Notes under the pieces: generated by a model
Told to the model about the DNA's origin: nothing
Seen by the model: the letters and a program-made list of their open reading frames with translations, nothing else
Database searches by the model: none
From: Methanobrevibacter sp.
GTDB taxonomy: Archaea > Methanobacteriota > Methanobacteria > Methanobacteriales > Methanobacteriaceae
DNA length: 64,000 nt
Reading direction: 5' to 3'
Assembly: GCF_017431965.1 (NCBI RefSeq)
Contig: NZ_JAFRKB010000025.1
Location: 1-64,000, forward strand
Position numbers and translations under genes: made by a program
Shown here: positions 1 through 9,211 of the stretch, piece by piece
Numbering within the stretch: position 1 is the stretch's first letter
How the letters are laid out: each line of letters opens with the position of its first letter

Positions 1-172
1 ATACAGAAATATCTGAACTAGCAGCATAACTATAGACAGATACATCTGATGTATCATCTACTAAGCTAGTAGCATACGAATCTGTAACACTTATCTCACT
101 TGCACAAACAGCACTAACAGAAAACAAAACTGAAAGCACTAAACACAAAGTGAGTAATAATTGTTTGTTCAA
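1..172 (-). CDS. Secreted protein, N-terminal part only (adhesin-like)
   Basis: The gene runs off the left edge; only its first 57 codons are visible. It starts with TTG at 172, supported by a strong GGAGGT ribosome binding site at 186-181, eight bases upstream. The protein opens with a classic signal peptide: MNKQ, a run of Leu and Val, then SAVCASE, where cleavage is likely near residue 25. The mature part is rich in Ser, Thr, Asp and Val, as in exported adhesin-like proteins of Methanobrevibacter. A possible TATA box (CTTTATATAA, 263-254) lies about 85 bases upstream. Function cannot be told from this fragment. The signal peptide is secure; the adhesin label is inference. Confidence 0.7.
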   Translation of the reverse strand, partial: MNKQLLLTLCLVLSVLFSVSAVCASEISVTDSYATSLVDDTSDVSVYSYAASSDISV

Positions 173-595
173 AATAATTTACCTCCATCACTATTTATTT
201 AAACAAAACAATGAGCATCAAATCTCATTTCAAGAGTATTTATTATAAATATCTTATATAAAGCTTTTTATTTCCTAAATCAAATTAAATGAGTTTAATT
301 TTTAAAAATAAGTCTAAAAATTTATGAAAATTTGAAATTAAACAAAATTATACTTAAATTAACCTATAAAAAGATGAAAACATATGAAACATTATTTCAA
401 CAAATTTGAATATATAAAAATCTAAATAGTGGTTGAAAAGTATATTATATAAAATAACATATAATTAGAACCCCTATAATTAAAAAACATTAATTTAAGT
501 CAATTTAGAATAAAAAAGAACACATTTAATAATATAAATAGAAAAATAAGTACAAAAAATAAAAAAAATAAAAAATGTAAAATATTGAAATTATT
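173..595. other. AT-rich intergenic region, no gene seen
   Basis: Extremely AT-rich spacer between two leftward genes. It holds the likely promoter of the secreted protein (TATA-like 254-263) and the T-rich terminator of the thermosome gene (553-575). I find no ORF with a ribosome binding site, no RNA fold and no repeat of note. Confidence 0.6.
553..575 (-). terminator. Oligo-T terminator of thermosome gene
   Basis: On the minus strand, about 20 bases after the thermosome stop, there is a long T-rich tract (runs of T6, T8 and T6 broken by single A). U-tracts are the known intrinsic termination signal in archaea. No hairpin is needed or seen. Confidence 0.6.
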
Positions 596-2242
596 CTACA
601 TCATTGGAGGCATTCCACCCATACCACCTGGCGGCATTGGAGGCATACCACTATCATCATTTCCAGATTCATCAGGTCCGGTTGAAGACAATGCATTTCT
701 TGCTGCAATCATGTCATCAATACGTAAAATCATTTCAGAAGCTTCACCAGCAGATTGAAGTGCTTGAATCTTTACCCTTAAAGGTTCAATAACACCATCT
801 TCTTTCATATCCACTACTTCACCACTGAATACATTTATTCCAATGAAAGGAGAATCTTCATGAGCAGCTTTTAAATCAGCAATTAGATTTATGGTATCCA
901 AACCTGCATTTTCAATTAAGGTTCTTGGAATAACTTCTAAAGCTTCAGCATATTTTAAAATAGCTAATTGTTCCCTACCACTTACAGATTCGCCATAATC
1001 TCTTAATCCTTTTATTAAATCAATTTCGCAAGCTCCTCCACCAATGAGAACTTTACCTTCTTCAATAGTAGCTGCAACTACTCCTAAAGCATCATCCAAT
1101 GCCCTTGAGATTTGTTCAGTCACATAACGGGTACTGCCTCTTAATACAATAGAGGAAGCTTTCGGATTTTCACATTCATCAACGAAAGTTAATTCATGAT
1201 CAAAGAGTTTGTCTAAATATACGCGTCCAGCAAAACCTAATTTGTCTTCTGTTAAATCTTCAATATCAGTGACTAGTTTAGCGCCAGTTGCTTTGGAAAT
1301 TCTTTCAATGTCAGATTTTTTAACTCTCTTATAAGCCATGATTCCGGCCTTTTTCAAGTAGTGCTCTGCCATATCATCAATACCCTTTTGACAGAATAGT
1401 ACATTAGCTCCGGAGTCCAATACTTTATTTACCAAATCTTTAATCATTTGTTCTTCTTGAGCCAAGAATGCTTCAAATTGGTCAGGACTAGTTATATCAA
1501 TTTTGGCATCAGTATTAATATCTTTTAATTCAATAGGATATTTTACAATTGCAATTTTAGCATCTTTAACTTCTTTAGGCATGTTTTTAGATAAAGGAGC
1601 TTTATCAATTACAATACCTTCAGACAAAAATGAATCTTCTACAGAATCTCCGGAAACTCTTTGAATATTAATATTATCAATTTCAGATTTTCCATCTTCT
1701 TTAATTCTTAAAGCAGCATCTACAACTAACTCAGCCAAATGTTCTTTTGCATAATCTGAACCTTTACCACTCATTGCAGTAACAGCCACTTTTTTAAGGG
1801 TTTCTTTATCATCTGCATCGATAGCAATTTCATTTAAAATTTCGATTGCTTTTGCAGTTGCATTTCTAAAACCTTTTACAACAATAGATGTTGCAATGCC
1901 TTCGTCTAATAATTCTTCAGCTTTACTTAATAATTCACCTGCAATAACAACAACAGAAGTAGTTCCATCTCCAACAATATCTTCTTGTTTTTTAGCAGTT
2001 TCAACAAGCATTCTAGCTGCAGGTTGATTAATTTCCATCTCTCTCATGATAGTTGCGCCATCATTAGTGATAGTAACATCACCTAATGAATTAACTAACA
2101 TTTTATCCATTCCTTTAGGACCTAAAGTAGTTCTTACAATATTTGACAATACTTTAGCTGCTGTGATATTCATTCTTAAAGCATCTCTTTTTGAATATCT
2201 TTCAGTCCCTTCAGGAAGAATGAATATTGGTTGATTTGCCAT
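596..2242 (-). CDS. thsA: Thermosome subunit (group II chaperonin)
   Basis: ATP-driven protein-folding chamber of the archaeal cytoplasm, related to eukaryotic CCT. At 548 residues it has the family length. Visible signatures are the nucleotide-binding [10 protein letters not shown] (40-49), NDGATI (60-65) and GDGTTSVVV (91-99), and the flexible Gly-Met-Pro tail ending [10 protein letters not shown] that is typical of group II chaperonins. The ATG at 2242 follows GGTGAT at a good distance. It is monocistronic, with an AT-rich upstream region shared with the divergent TPR gene and a T-tract terminator downstream. Whether it is the alpha or beta subunit cannot be decided here. Confidence 0.97.
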   Translation of the reverse strand: MANQPIFILPEGTERYSKRDALRMNITAAKVLSNIVRTTLGPKGMDKMLVNSLGDVTITNDGATIMREMEINQPAARMLVETAKKQEDIVGDGTTSVVVIAGELLSKAEELLDEGIATSIVVKGFRNATAKAIEILNEIAIDADDKETLKKVAVTAMSGKGSDYAKEHLAELVVDAALRIKEDGKSEIDNINIQRVSGDSVEDSFLSEGIVIDKAPLSKNMPKEVKDAKIAIVKYPIELKDINTDAKIDITSPDQFEAFLAQEEQMIKDLVNKVLDSGANVLFCQKGIDDMAEHYLKKAGIMAYKRVKKSDIERISKATGAKLVTDIEDLTEDKLGFAGRVYLDKLFDHELTFVDECENPKASSIVLRGSTRYVTEQISRALDDALGVVAATIEEGKVLIGGGACEIDLIKGLRDYGESVSGREQLAILKYAEALEVIPRTLIENAGLDTINLIADLKAAHEDSPFIGINVFSGEVVDMKEDGVIEPLRVKIQALQSAGEASEMILRIDDMIAARNALSSTGPDESGNDDSGMPPMPPGGMGGMPPMM

Positions 2243-2362
2243 TTCATAATCACCTTAAAATTTTTTGAATAAAATAATATAAAACTAAGTTTTTATACAT
2301 ATATAACATAGGTTTGAGGTTATATAAAAAGATTACCCATTAAACTAACTTTAGGTGTGTTA

Positions 2363-3379
2363 ATGTACGAAGAGATAATTAAAGAAATTAAATCAAATTT
2401 GGGTGAAAACAACGAATTAAACAGAAGATATTTGACAGCCCAGCTTGATGTATACCGTGATCACCCATATAATATAGAGATTACTAGAGAAATCTCTCGA
2501 ATGATATGGGATTGTCTTTCACAAGACGAAAAAGAAGAGTTCAGGGAAATAACTGAAAAAGAAAATCATTTGATGGATATCTTAAATGAGATATCACCAG
2601 ACATTGAAAGCGGCAAATATGAAACCGCTTTAGAAAAACTTGATAGCTTCATTGAAAATTACCCTCCGATGTTTGAAGATGATACAGTAAGCGAATATCA
2701 TTACTTTACCAACACACTTGAAGAAATATTATTTAACGAGTATATTGGAGCTGAAAAAAGTATAAGATATATACCTGACAATCAGCCTTTGCTTGATTTA
2801 TATTATATTTATGGGTTTTTGCTTTTAGAATATAATCAATTAGATAAATCTGAAAAATACCTAAAAAAAGCTTTAAGGATTAATCCTGTGTCTGCAAGAA
2901 TAATATTGGAACTGAGCGAAATTTATAAAATTCATACCTACACTTTAAATAAGCTTTTTATTTTTACTTCAGATGCTTTAAAATATGCATATTACCCTAA
3001 TGATATAGCTAGATGTTATAGGAATTTAGGCTATTATTATATTGAAGAAAATCAAATGGAAACCGCATTAGCATTATTTAAATACAGTATGAACTATGAA
3101 ATGAGTCCTCTTGCTTATGTAGAAATTAACTACATCCAATCTAAAAATCCCGATTTGAAATTAACTTCCAGGGAATGTGAAGAAATAATTAAAAACAAAA
3201 ACATACAACTTGGCGTTAATCCTTTCGTTTTAGAGACTTTAGAGAAATTAGGCAGTGAATATGAAAAAAATTTACTTTACAATCAAGCGGGTTATTACTA
3301 CAAATTATTATATGAAATAACAAAAGATGAAAAGATAATTGAAAAAATCAATTTTTTAAAAGAAAAAATAAACTATTAA
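2363..3379 (+). CDS. Tetratricopeptide-repeat protein
   Basis: 338-residue soluble protein made mostly of paired helices. A TPR-like stretch is clear around residues 145-190 (YYIYGFLLLEYNQLDKSEKY, then KKALRINP) and again near 215-240 and 300-325 (YYKLLYEITKD). TPR arrays bind partner proteins; the partner is unknown. I prefer ATG 2363 to the in-frame GTG 2357, because AGGTG at 2353-2357 is a well-placed ribosome binding site for the ATG and overlaps the GTG. A TATA-like TTATATAAAA at 2324-2333 gives a short leader. It is followed 37 bases later by a small zinc-ribbon gene. Confidence 0.75.
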   Translation: MYEEIIKEIKSNLGENNELNRRYLTAQLDVYRDHPYNIEITREISRMIWDCLSQDEKEEFREITEKENHLMDILNEISPDIESGKYETALEKLDSFIENYPPMFEDDTVSEYHYFTNTLEEILFNEYIGAEKSIRYIPDNQPLLDLYYIYGFLLLEYNQLDKSEKYLKKALRINPVSARIILELSEIYKIHTYTLNKLFIFTSDALKYAYYPNDIARCYRNLGYYYIEENQMETALALFKYSMNYEMSPLAYVEINYIQSKNPDLKLTSRECEEIIKNKNIQLGVNPFVLETLEKLGSEYEKNLLYNQAGYYYKLLYEITKDEKIIEKINFLKEKINY

Positions 3380-3416
3380 TAATATATATAATATATAATA
3401 TAACAGGTGATTTAAA

Positions 3417-3572
3417 ATGTGTTCTAGTGGAGGGCCAATGGCCGATATTGATTTGAAAAAATTAAAAACAAAAAAATACCATTGTAAAGACTGTGGAAAT
3501 TCCTTTAAAGGTCTTGGAAAAAAAGTAGTTTGTCCTTCTTGCCAAAGTGACAACGTTGAACTTGCAGAGTAA
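3417..3572 (+). CDS. Small zinc-ribbon protein, 51 aa
   Basis: Short gene with a clean start: ATG 3417 preceded by AGGTGA at 3406-3410. The 51-residue product has a Lys-rich stretch followed by YHCKDCGNSF, a short loop and VVCPSCQS, giving two CxxC pairs about 20 residues apart, a standard one-zinc ribbon. The last residues are acidic. Such mini-ribbons are common in methanogens and usually serve as nucleic-acid or protein adaptors; no specific role can be assigned. A T-rich tract at 3583-3598 follows the stop and may terminate transcription. Confidence 0.8.
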   Translation: MCSSGGPMADIDLKKLKTKKYHCKDCGNSFKGLGKKVVCPSCQSDNVELAE

Positions 3573-3609
3573 AAAATTTACTCTATTTTTTATTTTTTAA
3601 CTGATTTAT

Positions 3610-4062
3610 ATGAACATTGATTTTAAAAATGATGAAATTCTATTTCTTGAAGGTGAAACTGGGATGGTTGGAGTAGTTAAAGTAGCTTATGAAAACAAAA
3701 TGTTATTTATTGCTACTCAGGACAATGAGGAAATAGTCCAATTTTTAGAATCTGATGACATAATTGCTGTTTCTAACTTTAAAAAAGACAAAAGAGCCAT
3801 AAGATCACAGGCATATCTGAGCAGGGAAGAATCTTCCCCCCTTGTGATTTTAAATAAAGACCATCCATCAACTAAAAGACTGGAAACCGTTTTATCAATT
3901 GGTGAAAAAGTAAACTTGAATTGTAACATTACTCCCGGAACACATCCCGAACAAGACGTATTGTGTTCCTGTGATAGCTTATCTGGACTTGAAATAGTAA
4001 AAACCAAAACAGGAGTAAGGTTAAACAAAAGATTTGATGATTACACTATTGAAAAATTTTAG
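3610..4062 (+). CDS. Conserved hypothetical protein, 150 aa
   Basis: Not recognised. A mostly beta-rich soluble protein with no signal peptide or membrane segment. Three cysteines are seen (NLNCNIT near residue 103, then VLCSCD near 118-120), too few for a full zinc site. It contains a potential phosphate-rich turn (GEKVNLNCNITPGTHPEQD). It ends nine bases before the DUF116 gene, so the two are probably co-transcribed and may act together. Initiation is at ATG 3610; the upstream bases show no strong ribosome binding site. Confidence 0.6.
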   Translation: MNIDFKNDEILFLEGETGMVGVVKVAYENKMLFIATQDNEEIVQFLESDDIIAVSNFKKDKRAIRSQAYLSREESSPLVILNKDHPSTKRLETVLSIGEKVNLNCNITPGTHPEQDVLCSCDSLSGLEIVKTKTGVRLNKRFDDYTIEKF

Positions 4063-4070
4063 GGCGAACG

Positions 4071-4709
4071 ATGTTTATTGATTCCTTTTATATGTTTTTA
4101 GGCCAATTGGTAGTTTTTTTAGCCATTTTAATTGTAATATTGTTTATTGTAGTTCTTATTTTAGGATTGTTAATAGCTAGAAAAAACAAAATTAAATTTC
4201 CTAGATTTGTTTTATTTGTAGTAGACCTATTATATTCCCCATTTAAAACAATTGCTCACGTATTGAAATTAGATGAACACCTGATAGATGATATTGCCAT
4301 AAAAGTCAGGGATGAAATCAATAAGGAAAAATTTAAGGAAATCCCTGCCGAAAAAACATTGATATTTTTACCTCATTGTTTAAGGCACAAGGATTGTCCA
4401 GCAACACTTCAAAAAGAAGGACTGAACTGTACGGAATGCGGATTATGTTCCATTGGAGTTATTAAAAAGAAATCAGAACCCCTTGGCTACAAATTATATA
4501 TCGTTCCGGGATCAAGTTTTGTTAAAAAAATAGTTATGGAAAATAAGTTTAAGGCAGTGATTGGCGTTGCCTGTCATGAAGACCTAAATCAAATGATGAT
4601 GCTGCTTTCCGATTTTTGCCCACAAGGCGTTCTTCTTGAAAAAACAGGTTGCTTTGAAACAAAAGTGAATGTTAAGAAAGTTTTTGAAAAAATTGATTCC
4701 AAAAACTAA
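4071..4709 (+). CDS. DUF116 family membrane protein
   Basis: 212 residues. One or two hydrophobic segments span roughly residues 5-40, followed by a cytoplasmic domain that matches the DUF116 pattern: CLRHKDCPATL, then CTECGLCSIGVI, a GYKLYIVPGSSFV strand, GVACHEDLN and KTGCFETKV. The eight or so cysteines suggest a metal or Fe-S site. The function of the family is unknown; it is found in methanogens and some anaerobic bacteria. The ATG at 4071 follows GGGCGAACG, eight bases after the upstream gene. Its stop overlaps by four bases the convergent small gene that ends at 4706. Confidence 0.8.
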   Translation: MFIDSFYMFLGQLVVFLAILIVILFIVVLILGLLIARKNKIKFPRFVLFVVDLLYSPFKTIAHVLKLDEHLIDDIAIKVRDEINKEKFKEIPAEKTLIFLPHCLRHKDCPATLQKEGLNCTECGLCSIGVIKKKSEPLGYKLYIVPGSSFVKKIVMENKFKAVIGVACHEDLNQMMMLLSDFCPQGVLLEKTGCFETKVNVKKVFEKIDSKN

Positions 4710-4912
4710 TCGTCATAATATCTCATGAAATCATCTGATTCGGGAGTTTGGCAAAACTCATTTATAAAATCTTTTAAATCATTGATGAATTCTTCTTTTC
4801 TTTTATCAAAATCCTTAATCTGAGAATAATCTTTTTTTACTGAAATTGTCATTATTATGTCATCAGTTTCAAGAGTCAATTCTGGATATAACTCATCTAA
4901 AAAATCATCCAT
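4706..4912 (-). CDS. Small acidic hypothetical protein, 68 aa
   Basis: Not recognised. I choose ATG 4912, one base after the hmgA stop (4914-4916), because AGAGGA at the end of hmgA is a well-placed ribosome binding site for it. The longer readings from 4948 or 4927 would start inside hmgA. The product (MDDFLDELYPEL, later DFDKRKEEFINDLKDFINEF) is strongly acidic with one predicted amphipathic helix, and ends FMRYYDD. The tight coupling suggests translation with HMG-CoA reductase and perhaps a small accessory role, but nothing in it says what. Confidence 0.6.
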   Translation of the reverse strand: MDDFLDELYPELTLETDDIIMTISVKKDYSQIKDFDKRKEEFINDLKDFINEFCQTPESDDFMRYYDD

Positions 4913-4913
4913 A

Positions 4914-6116
4914 TTATCCTCTTCCATGTTGCTGATGAGCCCTTGCAAGGTGTCCTGCAGCTATAGCTCCAACAAGAGACAATTCCCCTGCCAGCACAGT
5001 ACTTGCAACGATTTCAGCAAATTCACGAGCCTTACCTGAACCAGCAACTCCCAAGATTTCTAATCCTTCATGAGCAGCTTCCAAACTAGTTCCTCCACCA
5101 ACGGTAGCTACTGGCAAATCCGGCAAGTTAACTGAGAAATATAAATCTCCATTTCTGTTTTCAGCTGTAGTTATCCCTAAAGATCCTTCAACAACATGAG
5201 CGGCATCCTGGCCTGTTGCTAAAAATATGGCCGCAACCATATTTGCATAATGTGCATTGAACGCCATGCTTCCGCTTGCAGCCGAACCTATTAGGTTTTT
5301 AGCAGTGTTTACTTCAACGATCATATCTGTTGTGGTTTTAAGTTTTTTTGCAACAATTTCCTTTGGAATTAAAATGTCTGCTATAACGCTTTTTCCTCTT
5401 CCTTCAACAATATTTATAGCAGCTGGTTTTTTATCAACACAGACATTGCCGCTTAACGCCAAATGGGTTGCTGTGGTATCCTGCGCCAATTTGTCTAATA
5501 TCTTTTCGGAAGCTATTGTTACCATATTCATTCCCATACTGTCACCGGTTGAGAAAACAAAACGCGGATAAACATAACTTCCAACGATTAAAATAGGGTC
5601 AATTTTAATTAGTTTACCATGAGAAGTTGTACTTTCAGCTATTTCTTTTAACTCAGCGAAATTATCGACAAACCATTGTTTTATTTTTAAAGCATCCGCA
5701 ACACCTTCACATCTAATGGCAGGTGCACGTGTCATGATATCCGAAATAACTCTTGCATTCGCACCGCCTGATGCAGTAATAGTTGATGCTCCCCTGTTAA
5801 TTGATGCAACAAGTGCTCCCTCAGAAGTTGCAAGCGGAACAAAAACTTCTCTTTGACAGTACTCTCCATTAATCTTTAAAGGACCTGCAATTCCCATTGG
5901 AAGCTGTAAAACTCCAATTGAGTTTTCAATATTCCTTGCTGACGCCCTTTCCATATCAAGAGTATAATTGGAAATGTTCTCTAAGTTTATTCCATATTTC
6001 TGCTCTAAAAATTCTCTTCTAATATCAGTTGCCTGTTTGGCACTAACCTGCTTGTCAACCTGATAAAGTTTAATTTCACCATTTAATAATTTATCAATAA
6101 TTTCTTGATTTGACAT
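4914..6116 (-). CDS. hmgA: 3-hydroxy-3-methylglutaryl-CoA reductase
   Basis: Makes mevalonate from HMG-CoA with NADPH, the committed step to the isoprenoid chains of archaeal lipids. The 400-residue length and motifs are those of the class I enzyme: ENSIGVLQLPMGIAGPL in the N-terminal part, the GDSMGMNMV motif, and TVGGGTSLEAA followed by the C-terminal HLARAHQQHGR, where the catalytic His sits. It starts one base inside the sucD stop (TAATG), so the two are translationally coupled, and a 68-residue gene follows immediately. Confidence 0.96.
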   Translation of the reverse strand: MSNQEIIDKLLNGEIKLYQVDKQVSAKQATDIRREFLEQKYGINLENISNYTLDMERASARNIENSIGVLQLPMGIAGPLKINGEYCQREVFVPLATSEGALVASINRGASTITASGGANARVISDIMTRAPAIRCEGVADALKIKQWFVDNFAELKEIAESTTSHGKLIKIDPILIVGSYVYPRFVFSTGDSMGMNMVTIASEKILDKLAQDTTATHLALSGNVCVDKKPAAINIVEGRGKSVIADILIPKEIVAKKLKTTTDMIVEVNTAKNLIGSAASGSMAFNAHYANMVAAIFLATGQDAAHVVEGSLGITTAENRNGDLYFSVNLPDLPVATVGGGTSLEAAHEGLEILGVAGSGKAREFAEIVASTVLAGELSLVGAIAAGHLARAHQQHGRG

Positions 6117-6979
6117 TACATAACCTTTTTAAGCAATTCTACAATTTCAGATGGTTTTTTAGCTACTTCCACACCTGCTTCATTTAAAGCCTTGGTTTTA
6201 CTTGCAACAGTACCGGAACTACCTTGGATAATAGCTCCAGCATGCCCCATTCTTTTACCAGGAGGTGCGGTTCTTCCTGCAATGTAAGAAACAACAGGTT
6301 TTGACATGTCTTCGGCAATGTATTTACCTGCCCTTTCTTCTGCAGTTCCTCCGATTTCACCAATCAATACTACAGCATCGGTTTGGTCATCTTTTTCAAA
6401 TCTTTTTAAAATATCAACATAATTATCACCGGTAACAGGGTCTCCACCAATACCTACGGCAGTACTTTGACCGATGCCAGCATTAGTAAGTTCGCTTGCA
6501 ATTTCATAAGTTAAAGTACCGCTTCTTGAAATAACGCCCACATTACCTTCTGAAAAGATATGGGTCGGCATAATACCTAATTTACCAATTCCCGGAGAAA
6601 TAATTCCAGGAGTATTTGGACCGATTATGGTTGTTCCCATCTGTTTAGCATATGCCATTATCTTCATACTGTCATGTACCGGGATATGTTCAGAAATAAT
6701 AACGACTAAATCTAAATGTCTTATTGCTTCAAATGCCGCATCTTTTGCAAATTTTGCAGGAACAAAAATTATTGAAGAATTAATGTCAACTTCATCTTTT
6801 GCTTCTTCAATAGAATTGAAAATCGGAACCTGGTCTAAGAATTTTTGACCTCCTTTGCCGGGAGTAATTCCTGCAACAATATTAGTATTATACTTCAACA
6901 TTTGTTCTGTATGAAATGAACCTTGTTTTCCAGTAATTCCCTGAACTAAACATTTTGTATCTTCGTTTAATAATATCAT
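6116..6979 (-). CDS. sucD: Succinate-CoA ligase, alpha subunit
   Basis: ADP/GDP-forming succinyl-CoA synthetase alpha subunit; in methanogens it serves the incomplete reductive TCA cycle toward 2-oxoglutarate. The protein has a Rossmann CoA-binding start ([15 protein letters not shown], about 13-27), the second domain [13 protein letters not shown], and the phosphohistidine loop [10 protein letters not shown] with His at 246. The length of 287 is normal. The beta subunit (sucC) is not in the window. It sits nine bases after the upstream unknown gene and overlaps hmgA by one base. Confidence 0.95.
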   Translation of the reverse strand: MILLNEDTKCLVQGITGKQGSFHTEQMLKYNTNIVAGITPGKGGQKFLDQVPIFNSIEEAKDEVDINSSIIFVPAKFAKDAAFEAIRHLDLVVIISEHIPVHDSMKIMAYAKQMGTTIIGPNTPGIISPGIGKLGIMPTHIFSEGNVGVISRSGTLTYEIASELTNAGIGQSTAVGIGGDPVTGDNYVDILKRFEKDDQTDAVVLIGEIGGTAEERAGKYIAEDMSKPVVSYIAGRTAPPGKRMGHAGAIIQGSSGTVASKTKALNEAGVEVAKKPSEIVELLKKVM

Positions 6980-6988
6980 AATTTACCC

Positions 6989-7714
6989 CTATCTCAAAAT
7001 TCTTGTTTTATTTTCAAAAGGAACAGCCAAATCGATTACATTTCCATTCATAAATGCGGTAGCTGAAAATATTACACTACCTGGCAATACATTACATGTT
7101 GTTCCTCTTTTAACTAAATAAGTATTCTTATTTCCAAGTGCAGCTCCAATCATTGCACCAGCAATTACGCCCACAGATTCGATTTGTTCAACTGTTGCAA
7201 CAACAACCGGATCATCAGTTTCAGGTGAAACATAACCGACACCAGGTATTTTCTTTATTTTTGGCTCGATATAATCAGATACATCAGTCAAATTTTCCAT
7301 ACCTTTAGCAGCATCAATCGCGGAATTTGCAACATTGGCTACAAATGGCTCTCCTCCGTATGTATCAAAACCTAAAACAATTGCATCAGGATACCTATCT
7401 GGCCTAATGTTAGCTTCAGCATATGAAATTCCTTCCCCCGCTTCTTCAGGAGTTTGGGAAATTCCTGATAAATCTCCAAAATTTTCTGCACTCATTTTTA
7501 AAATATCAACAATGCCTTCATTTATAGGCTCAAGCAATTCATCTTCTACAAATGCACTAATAACAACGTCATCCCCTGTGACATTTGTCAGTGCAACATC
7601 TCTTGCACCTAATTCTTTAACTCTATAAAGGTTATTTTCGATACTTTCTACTAGCTTAGTACTGCAAGATACATCATTTTTTGAAATATCTGCACCTATA
7701 GCTGTAATTTTCAA
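6989..7714 (-). CDS. Conserved hypothetical protein upstream of sucD, 241 aa
   Basis: Not recognised with confidence. It starts with TTG at 7714, well supported by AGGTG five bases upstream. There is no membrane segment. The fold looks alpha/beta: MKITAIGADISKND at the start, a Gly-rich middle (FDTYGGEPFVANVAN) and a conserved-looking hydrophobic Gly/Ala segment (VGVIAGAMIGAALGN, about 180-194) followed by YLVKRGTTCNVLPGS. The Gly-rich segment could be a nucleotide- or cofactor-binding turn rather than a membrane helix. It is first in an apparent four-gene operon with sucD, hmgA and the 68-residue gene. Confidence 0.6.
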   Translation of the reverse strand: MKITAIGADISKNDVSCSTKLVESIENNLYRVKELGARDVALTNVTGDDVVISAFVEDELLEPINEGIVDILKMSAENFGDLSGISQTPEEAGEGISYAEANIRPDRYPDAIVLGFDTYGGEPFVANVANSAIDAAKGMENLTDVSDYIEPKIKKIPGVGYVSPETDDPVVVATVEQIESVGVIAGAMIGAALGNKNTYLVKRGTTCNVLPGSVIFSATAFMNGNVIDLAVPFENKTRILR

Positions 7715-7856
7715 ATTAACACCTTTTATAATTGATTAATTAAATAAATAAAATATAAATATTTTATTGGTATATATTTTGTATTTTGATTTATATAAAT
7801 ATTAGGAGTTTTTTCTAAGAAAATTTAATAAATAACAATTCTCATAATAATTAATA

Positions 7857-8531
7857 ATGTATTCACAAACTAAGATTGCAATTCCCATTTTTCAAAAAAA
7901 TTGCAAAAGCGTTATTGAAGTAGCTCAAGATTGTATCAATAAAGGGGCCGATGTATTAGAGTTTAGAATTGATGCACTGAAAAATCCTGACATTGATGAA
8001 ATAAAAAATACGATTGAAGAAATTGATTTTCCAATGATAGCTACCAATAGAATAGACACTGAAGGAGGATCCTTTAAAGGTTCAGAAGAAGAAAGGATTA
8101 ATATTTTATATGAATGTGCACCTTTAGTCGAATATGTGGATATTGAACTTCAAAGTAATGATGAGTATATTAAAAAAATCCATGATACCGGCGTAAAAAC
8201 TATTGTTTCCTATCATGACTTTGAAAAAACTCCAGGATTAGATGAAATTACCTACATTGTCGAAAAAGAGCTGGAGCTTGGAGACATTGCAAAAGTTGCA
8301 TTTATGCCTCAGGATTTAGAAGATACATTAACCATACTTGCAGTTCTTTCACATTGTAAAGATACAATAGCCATCTCGATGGGAGATTTGGGAAGTTATA
8401 CCCGAGTTATGGCATCGAAATTTGACTCTCCGATTACCTTTGCCGCCGGAACAGACGTGACAGCACCTGGTCAGATTGATATTGAAACAATGAAAGCCCT
8501 GCTAAATATGGATTTAAATATAATGGATTAG
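7857..8531 (+). CDS. aroD: 3-dehydroquinate dehydratase, type I
   Basis: Third step of the shikimate pathway, dehydrating 3-dehydroquinate through a Schiff base. The 224-residue TIM barrel shows the type I motifs: ADVLEFRIDAL near the start, IVSYHDFEKTPG with the catalytic His, and DIAKVAFMPQ with the Schiff-base Lys, then GSYTRVMASKFDSPITFA near the end. A TATA-like element (TTTATATAAAT, about 7791-7801) lies upstream; no clear ribosome binding site is seen at ATG 7857. aroA lies elsewhere in this window at 35-36 kb, so the shikimate genes are scattered. Confidence 0.95.
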   Translation: MYSQTKIAIPIFQKNCKSVIEVAQDCINKGADVLEFRIDALKNPDIDEIKNTIEEIDFPMIATNRIDTEGGSFKGSEEERINILYECAPLVEYVDIELQSNDEYIKKIHDTGVKTIVSYHDFEKTPGLDEITYIVEKELELGDIAKVAFMPQDLEDTLTILAVLSHCKDTIAISMGDLGSYTRVMASKFDSPITFAAGTDVTAPGQIDIETMKALLNMDLNIMD

Positions 8532-8539
8532 TGATTTGA

Positions 8540-9145
8540 ATGGCTAAAAAGATTATTTTAGCTGTAATTATTATTTTTATATTGTCTGCTTTTTGTATAA
8601 ATTTCACGGTGAACAATTCTGTGAACTTGTTTATTGACGGTGAAAATGTTTCCGTGCAAACAATAACATTGAATCCAACCGTGAATACTGAAAATTTAAA
8701 TAGGGATATCTGCGAATATACCGTAAATATAATGAATGATACCAATTCCAACATTACAACTTTAAAAAATGGAATCGAAGAAATCTGTAGCAAATATGGT
8801 TTGAAAAACCCTAAAATAAATATTGATTCAAGCATTGGAAAAGACCAAATACCAGTCATTGTTTTTGTTGAAGGAAAGTCCATGCTCCCAACTCTGCAGG
8901 ATGGGCAAAGCGTGCTTATAAATAAATCAAAAAATATTCATGTTGGAGATATTGTTGTAGCCAATTCCGATGAATATGACGGAATTATCAAAAGAGTTGG
9001 AGATATTAAAGGCAATGAAATTTATTTGATAAGCGATAACAAAAACGTTAGCTACACATATAAAAATGGAATATTATACGAAACAAAAGGCGTGACTACT
9101 TGGGTTGACCTTTCTGATATTAATGGTGTGGCAATTTCTTACTAA
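8540..9145 (+). CDS. Membrane-anchored S26/S24-like peptidase with Ser-Lys dyad
   Basis: 201 residues. A single N-terminal membrane helix (about 4-23) is followed by an extracytoplasmic region of about 80 residues and then a LexA/signal-peptidase-like domain: VEGKSMLPTLQDGQ, with the presumed nucleophile Ser114, a VGDIVVAN strand, and GIIKRVGDI with Lys151 as presumed general base. Ordinary archaeal signal peptidases use Ser-His, so this is the bacterial-type dyad and is probably not the housekeeping enzyme. It starts nine bases after aroD. Substrate unknown; it could process exported proteins or itself. Confidence 0.75.
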   Translation: MAKKIILAVIIIFILSAFCINFTVNNSVNLFIDGENVSVQTITLNPTVNTENLNRDICEYTVNIMNDTNSNITTLKNGIEEICSKYGLKNPKINIDSSIGKDQIPVIVFVEGKSMLPTLQDGQSVLINKSKNIHVGDIVVANSDEYDGIIKRVGDIKGNEIYLISDNKNVSYTYKNGILYETKGVTTWVDLSDINGVAISY

Positions 9146-9155
9146 AATATATTTA

Positions 9156-9184
9156 AGGAAATAATGCATAGAGCATTATCTCCT
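9156..9184. terminator. Hairpin between convergent genes
   Basis: Two 12-base arms (AGGAAATAATGC at 9156-9167 and GCATTATCTCCT at 9173-9184) pair with one mismatch around a five-base loop. It lies between the stop of the peptidase gene (+) and the end of glnK (-), as expected of a two-way terminator, though long T-tracts are absent. Confidence 0.5.
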
Positions 9185-9211
9185 ACATCATATGTTGAAA
9201 ATAATGGCAAT

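Noticed and set aside
596-640. Gly-Met-Pro tail codons of the thermosome as a DNA repeat
   Set aside because: Reflects the protein tail (GGM repeats), normal for group II chaperonins, not a DNA element.
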